A DNA stretch of 64,000 bases from Streptomyces caniscabiei (GCF_014930365.1 NZ_JABXWI010000002.1:791841-855840); one strand, 5' to 3'. Counted from the first letter of the stretch, positions 1 through 8,678 are shown. Numbers and translations: made by a program. Notes: a model not told the origin generated them from the sequence alone.

Positions 1-270
1 GTCGAGAAGCTTCCCGGCGATGCGTTGGGCGGCGCCGGAGTCGCCCATGACCCGGCCGACCATCGCACCGAGCCCGATGGTGAGCATGGTGTCGCCGATC
101 TGGCCCCCGATGCCCTCCGAGAGGACGTCCGGGATGGTCGCCACCGGAATTCCCTGGACCAGCGCGACACCGACCGCCACGAGCAGCAGGGCCGCGAAGC
201 CGTTCAGTCTCAGCCTGGTCATGAGCAGCAACAGGACCAGAACACTGACGCCGACCACGAGAAGAGGCAT
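1..270 (-). CDS. GntP-family gluconate/hexarate:H+ symporter, N-terminal part only
   Basis: This is the first 90 codons of a membrane permease that runs off the left edge of the window. It reads MPLLVVGVSVLVLLLLMTRL, then a long hydrophobic stretch, then GQIGDTMLTIGLGAMVGRVM, which is the usual N-terminal pattern of the GntP gluconate permease family (inner-membrane proton symport of sugar acids). The ATG at 268-270 is preceded by AAGGAGAA at good spacing, so the start is secure. It lies 71 bp downstream of the deoxyglucarate dehydratase on the same strand. The two are therefore probably co-transcribed, and the substrate may be glucarate or galactarate. The substrate is inference. Confidence 0.8.
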   Translation of the reverse strand, partial: MPLLVVGVSVLVLLLLMTRLRLNGFAALLLVAVGVALVQGIPVATIPDVLSEGIGGQIGDTMLTIGLGAMVGRVMGDSGAAQRIAGKLLD

Positions 271-341
271 GGCAGTTCTCCTTTGAACTGTCGAGCGAGG
301 GGGGAGGGGCGTGAAGTTCTGGGCGTGACGGGCGCCCGGGC

Positions 342-1310
342 TCAGACGGGTCGTCGTACGGCGCCGACCAGGCTCAGTCCGTGGTCCAACACCTTCTCCA
401 GGTCGGCGAGGTCGGCGGCGGACGGGTCGGTGAGCGGGGCGCGCACCGGACCGACCGGGAGGCCGCGGAGCCGGGCGGCGGCCTTGACCAGGGAGACGGC
501 GTAGCCGGGCACCCGGTCGCGCAGTTCCACGAGGGGGACGTAGAACTCGCGCAGGAGCGTGTTCACGAAGGTGTCGTCGCCGTCCTTGAGCGCGGTGAAG
601 AAGGCGTTCGCGATCTCGGGTGCGAAGGCGTGGACGGCGGAGGAGTAGGCGGGGACGCCGACGGTGGCGTAGGCGCGGGCCTGGATCTCGGCGGTGGAGG
701 CGCCGTTGAAGAAGAGGAAGCCGTCGGGGGCGGCGAGAGTGAGACGCTGCAGGCGGTCGAGGTCGCTGTGGCCGTCCTTCAGGCCGACGACGTTCGGAAT
801 GTCGGCGATCCGCTTCAACGACTCGGCGGTGAAGGCGACCTGGCCGCGCTGGTAGGCGATGAGGGGCAGCGGGGTCCGGGCCGCGATGTGCTCCAGCTGT
901 GCCACGAGCCCGTCCTGCGGGGCGGCGACGAGGTAGTGCGGCAGGACCAGGAGGGCGTCGGCGCCGGCCTCCTCCGCGATGCGGGCGAACCGGGCGGCCT
1001 GGGCCCAGCCGTAGCCGATGCCGGCGACCACGGGGAGGCGCCCGTCGGCGATCTCGACGGTGGCCTCCACGACCGCGTGGTACTCGTCCTCGTCGAGCGA
1101 GAAGAACTCGCCGGTGCCGCAGGCGGGGAAGACGGCGCCGGGGGCGGTGGCCAGCCGGTCGGCCAGGTACGCCCGGTAGGCGTCGAGGTCGAGACCGCCG
1201 TTCTCCCGGAAGCTCGTGAGAGGGAAGGAGAGCACACCGTCCGCCATGCCGTCCCGGAGCCGCTGCATCACACCGACTGGATCAGCGCTGTTCGTTGCCA
1301 TCAAATCCAT
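342..1310 (-). CDS. kdgD: 5-dehydro-4-deoxyglucarate dehydratase
   Basis: This is a 322-residue member of the DapA/N-acetylneuraminate lyase TIM-barrel superfamily, the normal length for KDG dehydratases. The family converts 5-dehydro-4-deoxy-D-glucarate to 2,5-dioxopentanoate, CO2 and water in cytosolic glucarate/galactarate breakdown. Visible features are the phosphate-loop-like GTGEF at 65-69, the conserved Tyr of LIAYQRG (about 153) and the Schiff-base Lys of NVVGLKDG (about 178). The chosen ATG at 1308-1310 has GGAG five bases upstream. A second ATG lies three codons later, and an upstream in-frame extension would run through the operator-like repeats. It is followed by a GntP-type permease and faces an IclR regulator, which fits a hexarate catabolic unit. 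Confidence 0.88.
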   Translation of the reverse strand: MDLMATNSADPVGVMQRLRDGMADGVLSFPLTSFRENGGLDLDAYRAYLADRLATAPGAVFPACGTGEFFSLDEDEYHAVVEATVEIADGRLPVVAGIGYGWAQAARFARIAEEAGADALLVLPHYLVAAPQDGLVAQLEHIAARTPLPLIAYQRGQVAFTAESLKRIADIPNVVGLKDGHSDLDRLQRLTLAAPDGFLFFNGASTAEIQARAYATVGVPAYSSAVHAFAPEIANAFFTALKDGDDTFVNTLLREFYVPLVELRDRVPGYAVSLVKAAARLRGLPVGPVRAPLTDPSAADLADLEKVLDHGLSLVGAVRRPV

Positions 1311-1323
1311 CCCCGCTCCATCC

Positions 1324-1355
1324 CTGTATACAGATGTTGTCTGCGTATGCAGATG
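1324..1355. promoter_or_regulatory. Candidate IclR operator between kdgD and the regulator
   Basis: The 117-bp divergent intergenic region holds the direct repeats GTATACAGATG (1326-1336) and GTATGCAGATG (1345-1355), 10 of 11 bases identical and 19 bp apart. The first lies in the perfect palindrome CTGTATACAG (1324-1333). The second lies in the near-palindrome CTGCGTATGCAG (1341-1352). IclR proteins usually bind such sites near their own promoter and that of the target operon. The assignment to this regulator is inference. Confidence 0.55.
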
Positions 1356-1427
1356 GAGATTAGATGTGTGAACAGGGTCGGTCAATGGGTGTGCGGCCAC
1401 GAATCGGCGCGCACCTACGATGAGCGC

Positions 1428-2216
1428 ATGCCGGAGAAGACAGGTGTCCGCGGGGTGAAGTCGGCGGCCAGAACCGTCGCGCTGCTGGAACTGCTCGCGG
1501 GACGAGGGGGGCAGCCCTCACGCCTGGATCAGCTCGCGGAGGACCTGGACGTGCCGCGCAGCAGCATGTACCAACTGCTGCAGACACTCGTCGACTGCGG
1601 CTGGGTCCGCACCGACGCCACCGGATCCCTCTACGGCATCGGCATCCGCGCCCTGCTCACCGGCACCAGCTACCTGGACGGCGACCACCACATCCGGGTC
1701 GTCCGTTCCTACCTCGACGAGGCGTCGGACGCCCTCGGCGAGACCATGCACATGGCCCGCCTCGACGGCCCGGACGTCGTCTACCTCGCCACCCGCGAGT
1801 CCCATGAGTACCTGCGCACCATAAGCCGCGTCGGCCGTCGCGTCCCCGCCCACGCCGGCGGACTCGGCAAGGCCCTGCTCGCCGAGCGCCCCGACGACGA
1901 ACTGCCGCTCCCGGACGGCCCGTTGACCGCCCTCACCGAGAACACGCACACCACCCGCGCGTCCCTCCACGCCGACCTGGCCCGGATCCGCGAACGTGGC
2001 TACTCCATCGACCACGAGGAGACGGTGACCGGCATCGCCGGCTTCGGCTTCGCCCTGCGCTACGCCTCCCCCGCCACCGACGCCATCAGCTGCTCGGTCC
2101 CGGTGGCCCGACTCACCCCGGAGCACGAGGCCCGCATCGTCGCCGTGATGCGGGAGATCCGGGCGAAGATCGAGTCCCAGCTGCCGCCCGCCTCGGGCGG
2201 GCCCGTCTGGCGCTGA
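1428..2216 (+). CDS. IclR-family transcriptional regulator
   Basis: This is a 262-residue regulator with the two-domain IclR layout. A winged helix-turn-helix occupies about residues 10-75 (LDQLAEDLDVPRSSMYQLLQ is the recognition region). The C-terminal effector domain covers about 90-255 and includes LAERPDDELPLP and a GIAGFGFALRY segment. The ATG at 1428 opens the conserved KSAARTVALLELL helix after a short basic leader. The frame is open further upstream, but only through the operator region. It is divergent from kdgD and probably represses the hexarate genes until a pathway intermediate binds. The ligand is unknown. Confidence 0.85.
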   Translation: MPEKTGVRGVKSAARTVALLELLAGRGGQPSRLDQLAEDLDVPRSSMYQLLQTLVDCGWVRTDATGSLYGIGIRALLTGTSYLDGDHHIRVVRSYLDEASDALGETMHMARLDGPDVVYLATRESHEYLRTISRVGRRVPAHAGGLGKALLAERPDDELPLPDGPLTALTENTHTTRASLHADLARIRERGYSIDHEETVTGIAGFGFALRYASPATDAISCSVPVARLTPEHEARIVAVMREIRAKIESQLPPASGGPVWR

Positions 2217-2307
2217 GCGCCCCGCCGGACGTGCCGCGCCTCCGGCCCCGACGCCGTTCCACGGCGTGGAGGCGTCGCGTCAGGGTGAGCCGACCCGGGA
2301 CCTCGGG

Positions 2308-3036
2308 CTACCCACGACCGCGCCCCGCCACATACCACCTCGACGGCAGTTCGATCCGGGTTCCCGCGGCCGTGTGTTCCGTGGTGACCAGGGGGAGTTC
2401 GCCGCTGGTCACCACGGTGAGACCGGCGGCGCCCAGGTACTCCGGGATCGCCGCGTCGGTGACCTCGCCGGGGGCGATGCCGTGCCGGAAGATCGGGGCG
2501 AGCTTGGCGGGCGGGCCCGCCGGATCGGCCGCGAGGCCCATGAGGACGGGTTTCGCGGCCTCGGAGAGTTCCACCAGGCAGACCCGGCCGCGTTCGCCGA
2601 GCAGTGTGGCGACGGTGTCGACGAGGCGTTGTCGGTCGTCGGGCTCGCACTGGTGGAGGACGCCGCGCACATAGACATTGGCGTCGCCGAGGTCGGCGTG
2701 GAGCGCTTCGGCGTCCGTCTTGTCGGCCGCGTCGAGCACCCGGTAGTCGGCCCGGCCGTCGGGGTCGGCGCGGCGGGCCCGGTCGACGGCCGCGGTGGAG
2801 AGGTCGGCGCCGATCACACGGGGGAAGCGGTCGGCCAGGAAGCGGGTCTGGGTGCCGTTGCCGCAGCCGAGGTCGACGAGCGGGAGGGCGGCGGCGGTCA
2901 GGTACGGCTCGAAGAGCGCCAGATGGACGGCCGCGGTCCTCTCGGGCCCGGCGTCCCAGAAGACCGCGCCCGGTTCGTCGGGAGCCTCCCGCCAGAACCC
3001 CTCCCAGGCCTCACGGTACCGACTCGTCACGCTCAT
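2308..3036 (-). CDS. Class I SAM-dependent methyltransferase
   Basis: This is a 242-residue cytosolic protein with a Rossmann-like methyltransferase fold. Motif I is VDLGCGNG (about 54-61), the acidic loop at the end of beta-2 is VIGADLS, and DAADKTDAEAL lies in the motif II region. The rest has a hydrophobic beta-4 (NVYVRGVLHQC) typical of ubiquinone/menaquinone-type small-molecule methyltransferases. The substrate cannot be inferred. Neighbours on both sides are unrelated: an IclR gene ends about 90 bp away, and a 530-bp non-coding gap follows upstream. It is probably monocistronic. Confidence 0.8.
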   Translation of the reverse strand: MSVTSRYREAWEGFWREAPDEPGAVFWDAGPERTAAVHLALFEPYLTAAALPLVDLGCGNGTQTRFLADRFPRVIGADLSTAAVDRARRADPDGRADYRVLDAADKTDAEALHADLGDANVYVRGVLHQCEPDDRQRLVDTVATLLGERGRVCLVELSEAAKPVLMGLAADPAGPPAKLAPIFRHGIAPGEVTDAAIPEYLGAAGLTVVTSGELPLVTTEHTAAGTRIELPSRWYVAGRGRG

Positions 3037-3565
3037 GCCACACCCCCGGACCAGCTACCGGGCCGCCGCTCCGGCGGCCCAGATCGGTCTACCGTGCCCG
3101 GCAGCCGCAGACAAGCACCATGCGCGTACCTTCACCGTTCCTGAAGACTGAGCCTGACTCAGTCGCACGCCCCGAACGGTCTTGAGCGAACTGGTTCCCG
3201 GCGTACTCGACCCCGAGGCAGCGACACGCATCCTGTGCGTGGTCCGATCCCGGGAGGCCGGTTCCCTGTGCGACCTGGCCATATGGGTACGGCCAGAGGC
3301 GAGGGAGAGGCCCCGAACCATCCTTCTGGTGGAGCGGGGGCCCCGCACGCTGGCGCCATATCCGACGTCCCAGATCGCACGATCACGTTAACCCGGACGG
3401 CCCAGGACGCCGCAAGCCAGGAAGCCGACCATCACACAATCGAGTTAAAGCGACCTTGTACGCTCCTAGGCGAGCAGTTGCCGACCCCTCGTTCAGGTCC
3501 CACGCGCCCCCGCGCGCCCCTCACGCCCCCTTGGCCGAGGCAGCTACGGACGGCCCGTCGCCGCT
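3037..3565. other. Intergenic region without a convincing gene
   Basis: About 530 bp separate the methyltransferase start from the stop of the SpoIIE-type regulator. Short open frames here lack codon bias, ribosome-binding sites and recognisable motifs. The only structure I see is a small inverted repeat, GACTGAG (3146-3152) and CTCAGTC (3158-3164) with a 5-nt spacer. Two slightly AT-richer patches lie near 3385-3395 and 3440-3470. The methyltransferase promoter presumably lies at the left end. Confidence 0.4.
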
Positions 3566-6055
3566 TCAGCGCCGCCGTGGCAGGGTCAGTTCGAACCACA
3601 CCGTCTTGCCGGCGCCCGTCCGGCTGGTCCCCCACTCGCGGGCCAGCGTGCTGAGGACGCGCAGTCCCCGGCCGGACTCGTCCGTCGGGGCCGCGCTGAG
3701 CAGGGTCGGCAGGGTGGGGTCGTCGTCGTAGACCTCGCACAGCAGCGTGTCGCCACGGACCAGCCGCAGTTCGACGCGGCGCCCGCGCGCGTGCCGTACG
3801 GCGTTGGTGACGAGCTCGCCGGCCAGGAGCGCGGCGGTGTCCGTGAGGCTGTCCAGGCCCCAGACGCAGAGCTGTTCGCGGACGGCCGCGCGAGCGCGGG
3901 CCGCCTCGACCGGGTCACGGGCGAGGCGCCACTCGGCGACGTCCTCGGGCCCGATGCCGTTGAGCCGGGCCATCAGCAGGGCCACGTCGTCCTTGCGGCC
4001 GCCGCGGGTGTTGAGGGCGCGGATGATCGTGTCGCAGGCGTCGTCCATGGAGGCGGCCGGGTGGGCGGCGGACTCGCAGAGCGTCGCGAGGCCCACCCCG
4101 ATGTCCTCACCGCGCATCTCGACGAGCCCGTCGGTGCACATCACGAGCCGGTCGCCCGGGTCCACGCGCACGCGTACCGCCTCGAACGCCACCCCGCCGA
4201 CACCGATCGGCGCGCCGGTGGGCAGGTCGAGGAGTTCGCTGCGGCCGTCCACCGCGCGGACCAGTACCGGCGGGATGTGCCCGGCGTTGGCGAGGTGGAG
4301 TTCGCCGGCGATGGGGTCGTAGACGGCGTAGAGGCAGGTCGCGAGATAGTGCTCGCCGAGGCGCTGGGCGAGGTCGTCGAGGTTGCGCAGGAGCTGCGCG
4401 GGCGGCAGGTCGAGGGCGGCCATGGTCTGCACGGCCGTGCGCAACTGGCCCATCATCGCGGCGGAGTTGAGGCCGTGCCCCATGACGTCCCCGACGACCA
4501 GGGCGGTGCGGGCGCCCGGCAGCTTCACCGAGTCGAACCAGTCGCCGCCGACCCGCCCGAGCAGGGTGCCCGGGAGATAGCGGGTGGCGATGTCGCAGCC
4601 CGCCATGTGCGCCTCGATCTGCGGCAGCATGCTGTCCTGGAGCGTCTCGGCGACGTTCTCCTGGTAGGTGTACATGCGGGCGTTGTCGAGGACGAGGCCC
4701 GCGCGGGCGGCGAGTTCGGCGCCGGTGACGCGGTCCATGTCGTCGAAGACCTCGCGCTCCGGGTGGCGCAGCAGGATCATGAAGCCGAGCACGACGTTGC
4801 GGGCCTTCAGGGGCACGACCAGCATGGAGCGGCCCGTGATCAGCGGCCGGATGTCGCGCTTCTCGAACTGCGCGGCGATCGCGTGCCCCATCTGCTCGCT
4901 GATGCGGGGCACGAGGACGGGCTCGCCGGTGGTCATGCACTGGAAGAACGGGGTGTGCGCCGGGAACGGCATGGCCTCGCCGACGGGGACGACGTCGTCC
5001 CAGCGGCCCGGCTCGTCGGTGTGCTCCACGGCCACCCGGTGCCACATGGTCGTCGTGTCGGGCACGCCGTCCGGGAACCCCTCACCGGCGACGACCTGTT
5101 CGCGCAGATAGGTGCCGGCGACGTCGGTGAAGCGGGGCACGACCGCCCTGCTGACCTCGACGATGGTCCGGGAGAGGTCCAGGGAGGTGCCGATGCGCCC
5201 GCTGACCTCGTTGAGGAACTCCAGACGCTCGCGCACGGCGGCGTGTTCGAGGTCCTCGCCCTCGTCCCGGACGTCCTCCGGCACCGGCAGCCCCTCCGCG
5301 ACGGCGCGCGCGGCCCGTTCCCGGCGGGCCCGTCGCTCCGCGCGCCGGGGCACGCCCCAGTCGGGGGTGACGGGCACCCGGTCGTTCTGGCTGAACTCCA
5401 GCACCGGATAGCCCAGTTCGAGGATCTGGGCGACGATGCGGGCGCCTTCGCCGACGCTCATGCTGGGCAGGATGTCGGGGAGCCTGCGAGCGAGTTCGTC
5501 GGCGCCGGGGAAGTCGGTGTGCAGGGCGAATCCGGGGGCGATGCGTTCGACGGCGACGTCCGCCTGGTCCTCCCGCCGCAGGGTCTCGGCGTCGGCGGCC
5601 AGCACCAGGAGCCGTTCCCGGCCGGGGCCGACCAGGGGGTAGGCCCACCACAGCACGTCGATCCGGTCGCGGCCGGGCACGGTGAGCCGGGCGCGGCCGG
5701 CCGCCGGGTAGGACAGCTGCCCGTCGAGCGAGGTCTCCAGGTCGTGACCGAACGCGTCGTGCCCGAACGCGTCGTGCCCGAGGGCGTCGTACGCGCCGTG
5801 GGCGGCGTGGAGCGGGGGCTCGTCCGCGTCCGGGAGGGCACCGGAGACGGGCAGCAGATCGAGGGCGCTCTGGCCCACCGCCTCGTCCTTGGTCGTGCCG
5901 AAGAGCCGGCGTGCGCCGGAGCTCCAGTGCGACACGAGACCGGCGCGGTCGACCACGACCACGGCCAGGGGGATCCGGCCGGCCGCGGCGTGCTCCGGCG
6001 TCTCGTCACCGGCTCCGAGGCCGGTCGTCGCGCCCGTGTCGGTGCCACGGTCCAT
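3566..6055 (-). CDS. PAS-GAF-SpoIIE phosphatase with C-terminal histidine-kinase-like ATPase
   Basis: This is an approximately 829-residue multidomain regulator of the RsbU/anti-sigma kind. A PAS-like segment (about 28-170) is followed by a GAF domain (about 280-450) and a PP2C-type SpoIIE phosphatase (about 470-690). The phosphatase carries GGDWFD, VGDVMGHG, CTDGLVE and KDDVALL, whose acidic residues bind metal. An HATPase_c/RsbW-like module (about 700-825) ends the protein, with ELVTNAVRHA and GRGLRVL. Such proteins both dephosphorylate anti-anti-sigma factors and bind or phosphorylate them, acting in partner switching. No sigma factor or antagonist gene is adjacent. The ATG at 6055 has AAAGGG eight bases upstream; a TTG two codons earlier is an alternative. 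Residues about 93-107 contain a five-residue tandem repeat. Confidence 0.87.
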   Translation of the reverse strand: MDRGTDTGATTGLGAGDETPEHAAAGRIPLAVVVVDRAGLVSHWSSGARRLFGTTKDEAVGQSALDLLPVSGALPDADEPPLHAAHGAYDALGHDAFGHDAFGHDLETSLDGQLSYPAAGRARLTVPGRDRIDVLWWAYPLVGPGRERLLVLAADAETLRREDQADVAVERIAPGFALHTDFPGADELARRLPDILPSMSVGEGARIVAQILELGYPVLEFSQNDRVPVTPDWGVPRRAERRARRERAARAVAEGLPVPEDVRDEGEDLEHAAVRERLEFLNEVSGRIGTSLDLSRTIVEVSRAVVPRFTDVAGTYLREQVVAGEGFPDGVPDTTTMWHRVAVEHTDEPGRWDDVVPVGEAMPFPAHTPFFQCMTTGEPVLVPRISEQMGHAIAAQFEKRDIRPLITGRSMLVVPLKARNVVLGFMILLRHPEREVFDDMDRVTGAELAARAGLVLDNARMYTYQENVAETLQDSMLPQIEAHMAGCDIATRYLPGTLLGRVGGDWFDSVKLPGARTALVVGDVMGHGLNSAAMMGQLRTAVQTMAALDLPPAQLLRNLDDLAQRLGEHYLATCLYAVYDPIAGELHLANAGHIPPVLVRAVDGRSELLDLPTGAPIGVGGVAFEAVRVRVDPGDRLVMCTDGLVEMRGEDIGVGLATLCESAAHPAASMDDACDTIIRALNTRGGRKDDVALLMARLNGIGPEDVAEWRLARDPVEAARARAAVREQLCVWGLDSLTDTAALLAGELVTNAVRHARGRRVELRLVRGDTLLCEVYDDDPTLPTLLSAAPTDESGRGLRVLSTLAREWGTSRTGAGKTVWFELTLPRRR
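5741..5785. repeat. Three tandem 15-bp units inside the SpoIIE-type gene
   Basis: Three in-frame units, GTCGTGACCGAACGC, GTCGTGCCCGAACGC and GTCGTGCCCGAGGGC, follow each other without a gap. They encode repeats of the form (A/D)-F/L-G-H-D in the linker between the PAS region and the GAF domain. The array keeps the frame, so copy-number change would alter only linker length. Confidence 0.8.
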
Positions 6056-6191
6056 GGCCAAGGCCCTTTCTCCCCACGGCTCGCAAGATCTGCGCCGCCC
6101 TCACTACCGTACGGCTGCGTAGCGTCGCCATGTGTGGCAATACGCGAATTGCTCCGTAGGAGGCTCCGGCGCACGTGCAGGCCACACGGGC

Positions 6192-6213
6192 GGCGCGCGA
6201 TCATTCGCGCGCC
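6192..6213 (-). terminator. Hairpin downstream of the exporter gene
   Basis: A perfect 9-bp stem, GGCGCGCGA and TCGCGCGCC with loop TCAT, lies about 20 bp beyond the stop of the major-facilitator gene. There is no T-run, which is common for GC-rich actinobacterial terminators. A role in transcription termination is inferred from position. Confidence 0.5.
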
Positions 6214-6232
6214 CCCCGATGGCCCGGTCCCC

Positions 6233-8620
6233 TCAGTCCGCGTGCCCCAGATGGACGTCCTGTTCCGTCCGGGAGCCGGAGGCGACCTGGAGCACCGTCG
6301 CGACGGGCGGGTACCCGGTGGCGATGACCGTGTACTCGCCGGAGGAGAGGTCGACGAAGCGGAAGGTCCCGTCGATGCCGGTGGTGATCGTGTCGACGAC
6401 GTTCCCGGCGGCGTCGAGGAGCGTCACACGCGCGTCCTCCACGGGTCGGCCGCCCCCGGCTCGCACGGTGCCCCGCAGGACGGCGCCCCCGGCGAGCTCG
6501 ATGTCCTGGCGTGTCTCGCGGGCGGCCCGGACGGTGACGGGCAGCGCGGCCGGCCGGTAGGAGTGGGCGCCGGCGGCGAGGGTGTACTCCCCGGCGACCA
6601 GTTCGGTGATGAGGTACTCGCCCGCCTCCCCGCTGCGGGTCGTCACGACGACCTCGCCGCGCACGTCGGTGAGCGTGACGGTCGCGTCGCTCACGGTCCG
6701 GCCGTCCGCCGTCCGGACCACCCCCGCCAGGCGTCCCGCGCCGCCGAGCACGATGTCGACCTCGACGGGCCGGTCCCCGACGGTGACGCTCACGGCCTGC
6801 GGCTGGTGGCCGCCGGCCGCGGCGATCAGCACGTACGCCCCGGGGCCGGGCGTGGAGAGCGCGTACCGCCCGTCGTCGCCGCTGCCGCCGCGCCCGGTCT
6901 GCCGGCCGCCGGCGTCGATGAGGGTGAGCGCGGCCCGGGGCACGACGGTGCCGTCGGAGTGCTGGACCGTGCCGCGGACGGGGACGCCGGGGGCGTACGG
7001 CGAGCGCGCCTGCGGGATCGGGACGGCGGGCGCGGCGGCGGAGGCCGGCTCGGGCGTGGGTTCGGCGGGGGCCTCGTCCGGGGGCACCGGCGTCCTCTCC
7101 TTGAGGAAGCAGGCGACGAGGAGCCCGAGGAGGAGCACCGGCACGAGGTACAGGAAGATCCTCGGCATGGCCTGCGCGTAGGCCTGGACGTAGGCGTCGC
7201 GCAGCGGGTCCGGCAGGGTGTGGACGAGGTCCGGGGTGAGGGAGCCGGGGTCGGGCAGCACGGCGTCCGCGCGTTCCGGGAGACGGTCGGTCAGCCGGGC
7301 CGTGAGGAGCGCGCCGAAGGCGGCCGTGCCCACGCTGCCGCCGATCTGCCGCAGGTAGTTGCCGGCCGCGGTGGCGGGTCCGGCGTCGGCGGGGCGCACG
7401 GAGTTCTGCACGGCCAGGATCAGGACCGGCATCACCATGCCGATCCCCGCGCCGAGGACGGCGGTCCAGATGCCGAAGTGCAGCCGGGGCGTGTCCGTCT
7501 CCAGCCGGGACAGCAGCCAGACGCCGACCGCGGTCAGGGCGCAGCCGAGGACGGGGTACGTCCGGTAGTGCCCGGTGCCGCCGATGAGCCGGCCGGAGAT
7601 CACGGAGGCGCCGACGATGCCGGCCATCATCGGCAGCATGAGCAGCCCGGACTCGGTGGCGGAGTTGCCCCCGGCCATCCGCAACTGGGTGGGAAGGTAA
7701 CTGGCGGTGCAGAAGAGGGCGACGCCGATGGCGAGCCCGACGAGGCCGGTGACGACGAAGACGGGGTCCCTGAACAGCCGCGGCGGGATCAGGGGTTGGG
7801 GCGCGAAGTGCTCGACGACGAGGAGGAGGGCGGTCGCGGCGACCGCGCCGGCGGCGAGGCCGAGGACGGGCCGCGAGGTCCAGGCGTGGGTGGTGCCGCC
7901 CCAGCTCGCCAGCAGGACCACGCAGGTCGAGGCGGTGGCGAGCAGCAGGGCCCCGAGGACGTCGAGGCGCCCCTCGGCCGTGGGCCTCGGCAGTCTCAGC
8001 GCGAAGGTGACGACGGCCAGCGCGAGGAGCCCGGCGGGCACGTTGAGGAGGAAGCACCACCGCCAGGTGAGCTGGTCCGTGAGCACACCGCCCAGGAGCG
8101 GCCCCGCGACGGAGGCGAGCCCGAACACGGCGCCGACCAGGCCCAGCCGGCGGCCCCGGTTCCCAGGCGGCAGGATGTCGGCCATGATCGCCTGCACACC
8201 GATCATGAGGCCGCCCGCGCCGACGCCCTGGAGCGCGCGGAACGCGATGAGCTGGTCCATGCCGCGAGCGAACCCGGCGAGCGCGGAGCCCGCGACGAAG
8301 ACCGTGAGCGCGAACTGCAGGACGCCCTTGCGGCCGTGGAGTTCGCCGAGTCTGCCGTAGACGGGAAGGGTGACGGTGGCGGTGAGGAGATAGGCCGTGA
8401 TCGGCCAGGACAGGCGGTCCGCGCCGTGCAGCTCACCGGCGATCTCGGGGAGCGCGGTGGCGACGACCATCTGCTCCAGCGCGGCCAGGAGCAGGACGAG
8501 CAGCAGTGCCGAGAAGACCAGTCGGCCCCGGAGGGGGCCGAGCGGGGGAGGTCCGTCCGCCGGTGACGGTGGAGCGGGTGTGGTGGTCGGCTCGTCCTTC
8601 ACCAGTGTGGTCGCGCCCAT
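6233..8620 (-). CDS. DHA2-type MFS exporter fused to three carboxypeptidase-regulatory-like domains
   Basis: This is a 795-residue protein. Residues about 25-510 form a 14-helix major facilitator of the drug:H+ antiporter-2 type. It has RLGELHGRKGVL in loop 2-3, RALQGVGAGGLM in the motif C region, and GNYLRQIGGSVGTAAFGALL near helix 11. A Pro/Ala linker follows, then three successive approximately 80-residue beta-sandwich repeats (about 555-795). Each is built as RGTV.., DARVTLLDAAG, DGTFRF, GEYTVIATGY, which is the CarboxypepD_reg pattern. ATG 8620 has AGGGGAG eight bases upstream; an earlier in-frame start lacks one. The exporter probably extrudes hydrophobic drugs or metabolites. The tail may bind a peptide or wall component, but that is speculation. 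Confidence 0.85.
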   Translation of the reverse strand: MGATTLVKDEPTTTPAPPSPADGPPPLGPLRGRLVFSALLLVLLLAALEQMVVATALPEIAGELHGADRLSWPITAYLLTATVTLPVYGRLGELHGRKGVLQFALTVFVAGSALAGFARGMDQLIAFRALQGVGAGGLMIGVQAIMADILPPGNRGRRLGLVGAVFGLASVAGPLLGGVLTDQLTWRWCFLLNVPAGLLALAVVTFALRLPRPTAEGRLDVLGALLLATASTCVVLLASWGGTTHAWTSRPVLGLAAGAVAATALLLVVEHFAPQPLIPPRLFRDPVFVVTGLVGLAIGVALFCTASYLPTQLRMAGGNSATESGLLMLPMMAGIVGASVISGRLIGGTGHYRTYPVLGCALTAVGVWLLSRLETDTPRLHFGIWTAVLGAGIGMVMPVLILAVQNSVRPADAGPATAAGNYLRQIGGSVGTAAFGALLTARLTDRLPERADAVLPDPGSLTPDLVHTLPDPLRDAYVQAYAQAMPRIFLYLVPVLLLGLLVACFLKERTPVPPDEAPAEPTPEPASAAAPAVPIPQARSPYAPGVPVRGTVQHSDGTVVPRAALTLIDAGGRQTGRGGSGDDGRYALSTPGPGAYVLIAAAGGHQPQAVSVTVGDRPVEVDIVLGGAGRLAGVVRTADGRTVSDATVTLTDVRGEVVVTTRSGEAGEYLITELVAGEYTLAAGAHSYRPAALPVTVRAARETRQDIELAGGAVLRGTVRAGGGRPVEDARVTLLDAAGNVVDTITTGIDGTFRFVDLSSGEYTVIATGYPPVATVLQVASGSRTEQDVHLGHAD

Positions 8621-8647
8621 GCGTACCGCTCCCCTCGTCGCACTCAC

Positions 8648-8678
8648 CGACAATTCCCGCGTTAAGCGGCAACTGTCG
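8648..8678. promoter_or_regulatory. 31-bp inverted repeat upstream of the MFS exporter
   Basis: The arms CGACAATTCCCGC (8648-8660) and GCGGCAACTGTCG (8666-8678) are complementary at 11 of 13 positions around a 5-nt spacer, GTTAA. The repeat begins 28 bp before the exporter start codon. This is the position and form expected of a TetR- or MarR-type operator for an efflux gene, but no regulator gene is adjacent. Confidence 0.55.

Noticed and set aside
3055..3391. Short frames on both strands in the gap before the SpoIIE-type gene
   Set aside because: They have mixed codon use, no ribosome-binding site and no recognisable family.
3791..8566. Very long open frame on the plus strand across the SpoIIE-type and exporter genes
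   Set aside because: It is antisense to two genes with clear domains. Its translation is Gly/Arg/Glu/Val-rich without motifs, as expected for the complement of high-GC3 coding DNA.
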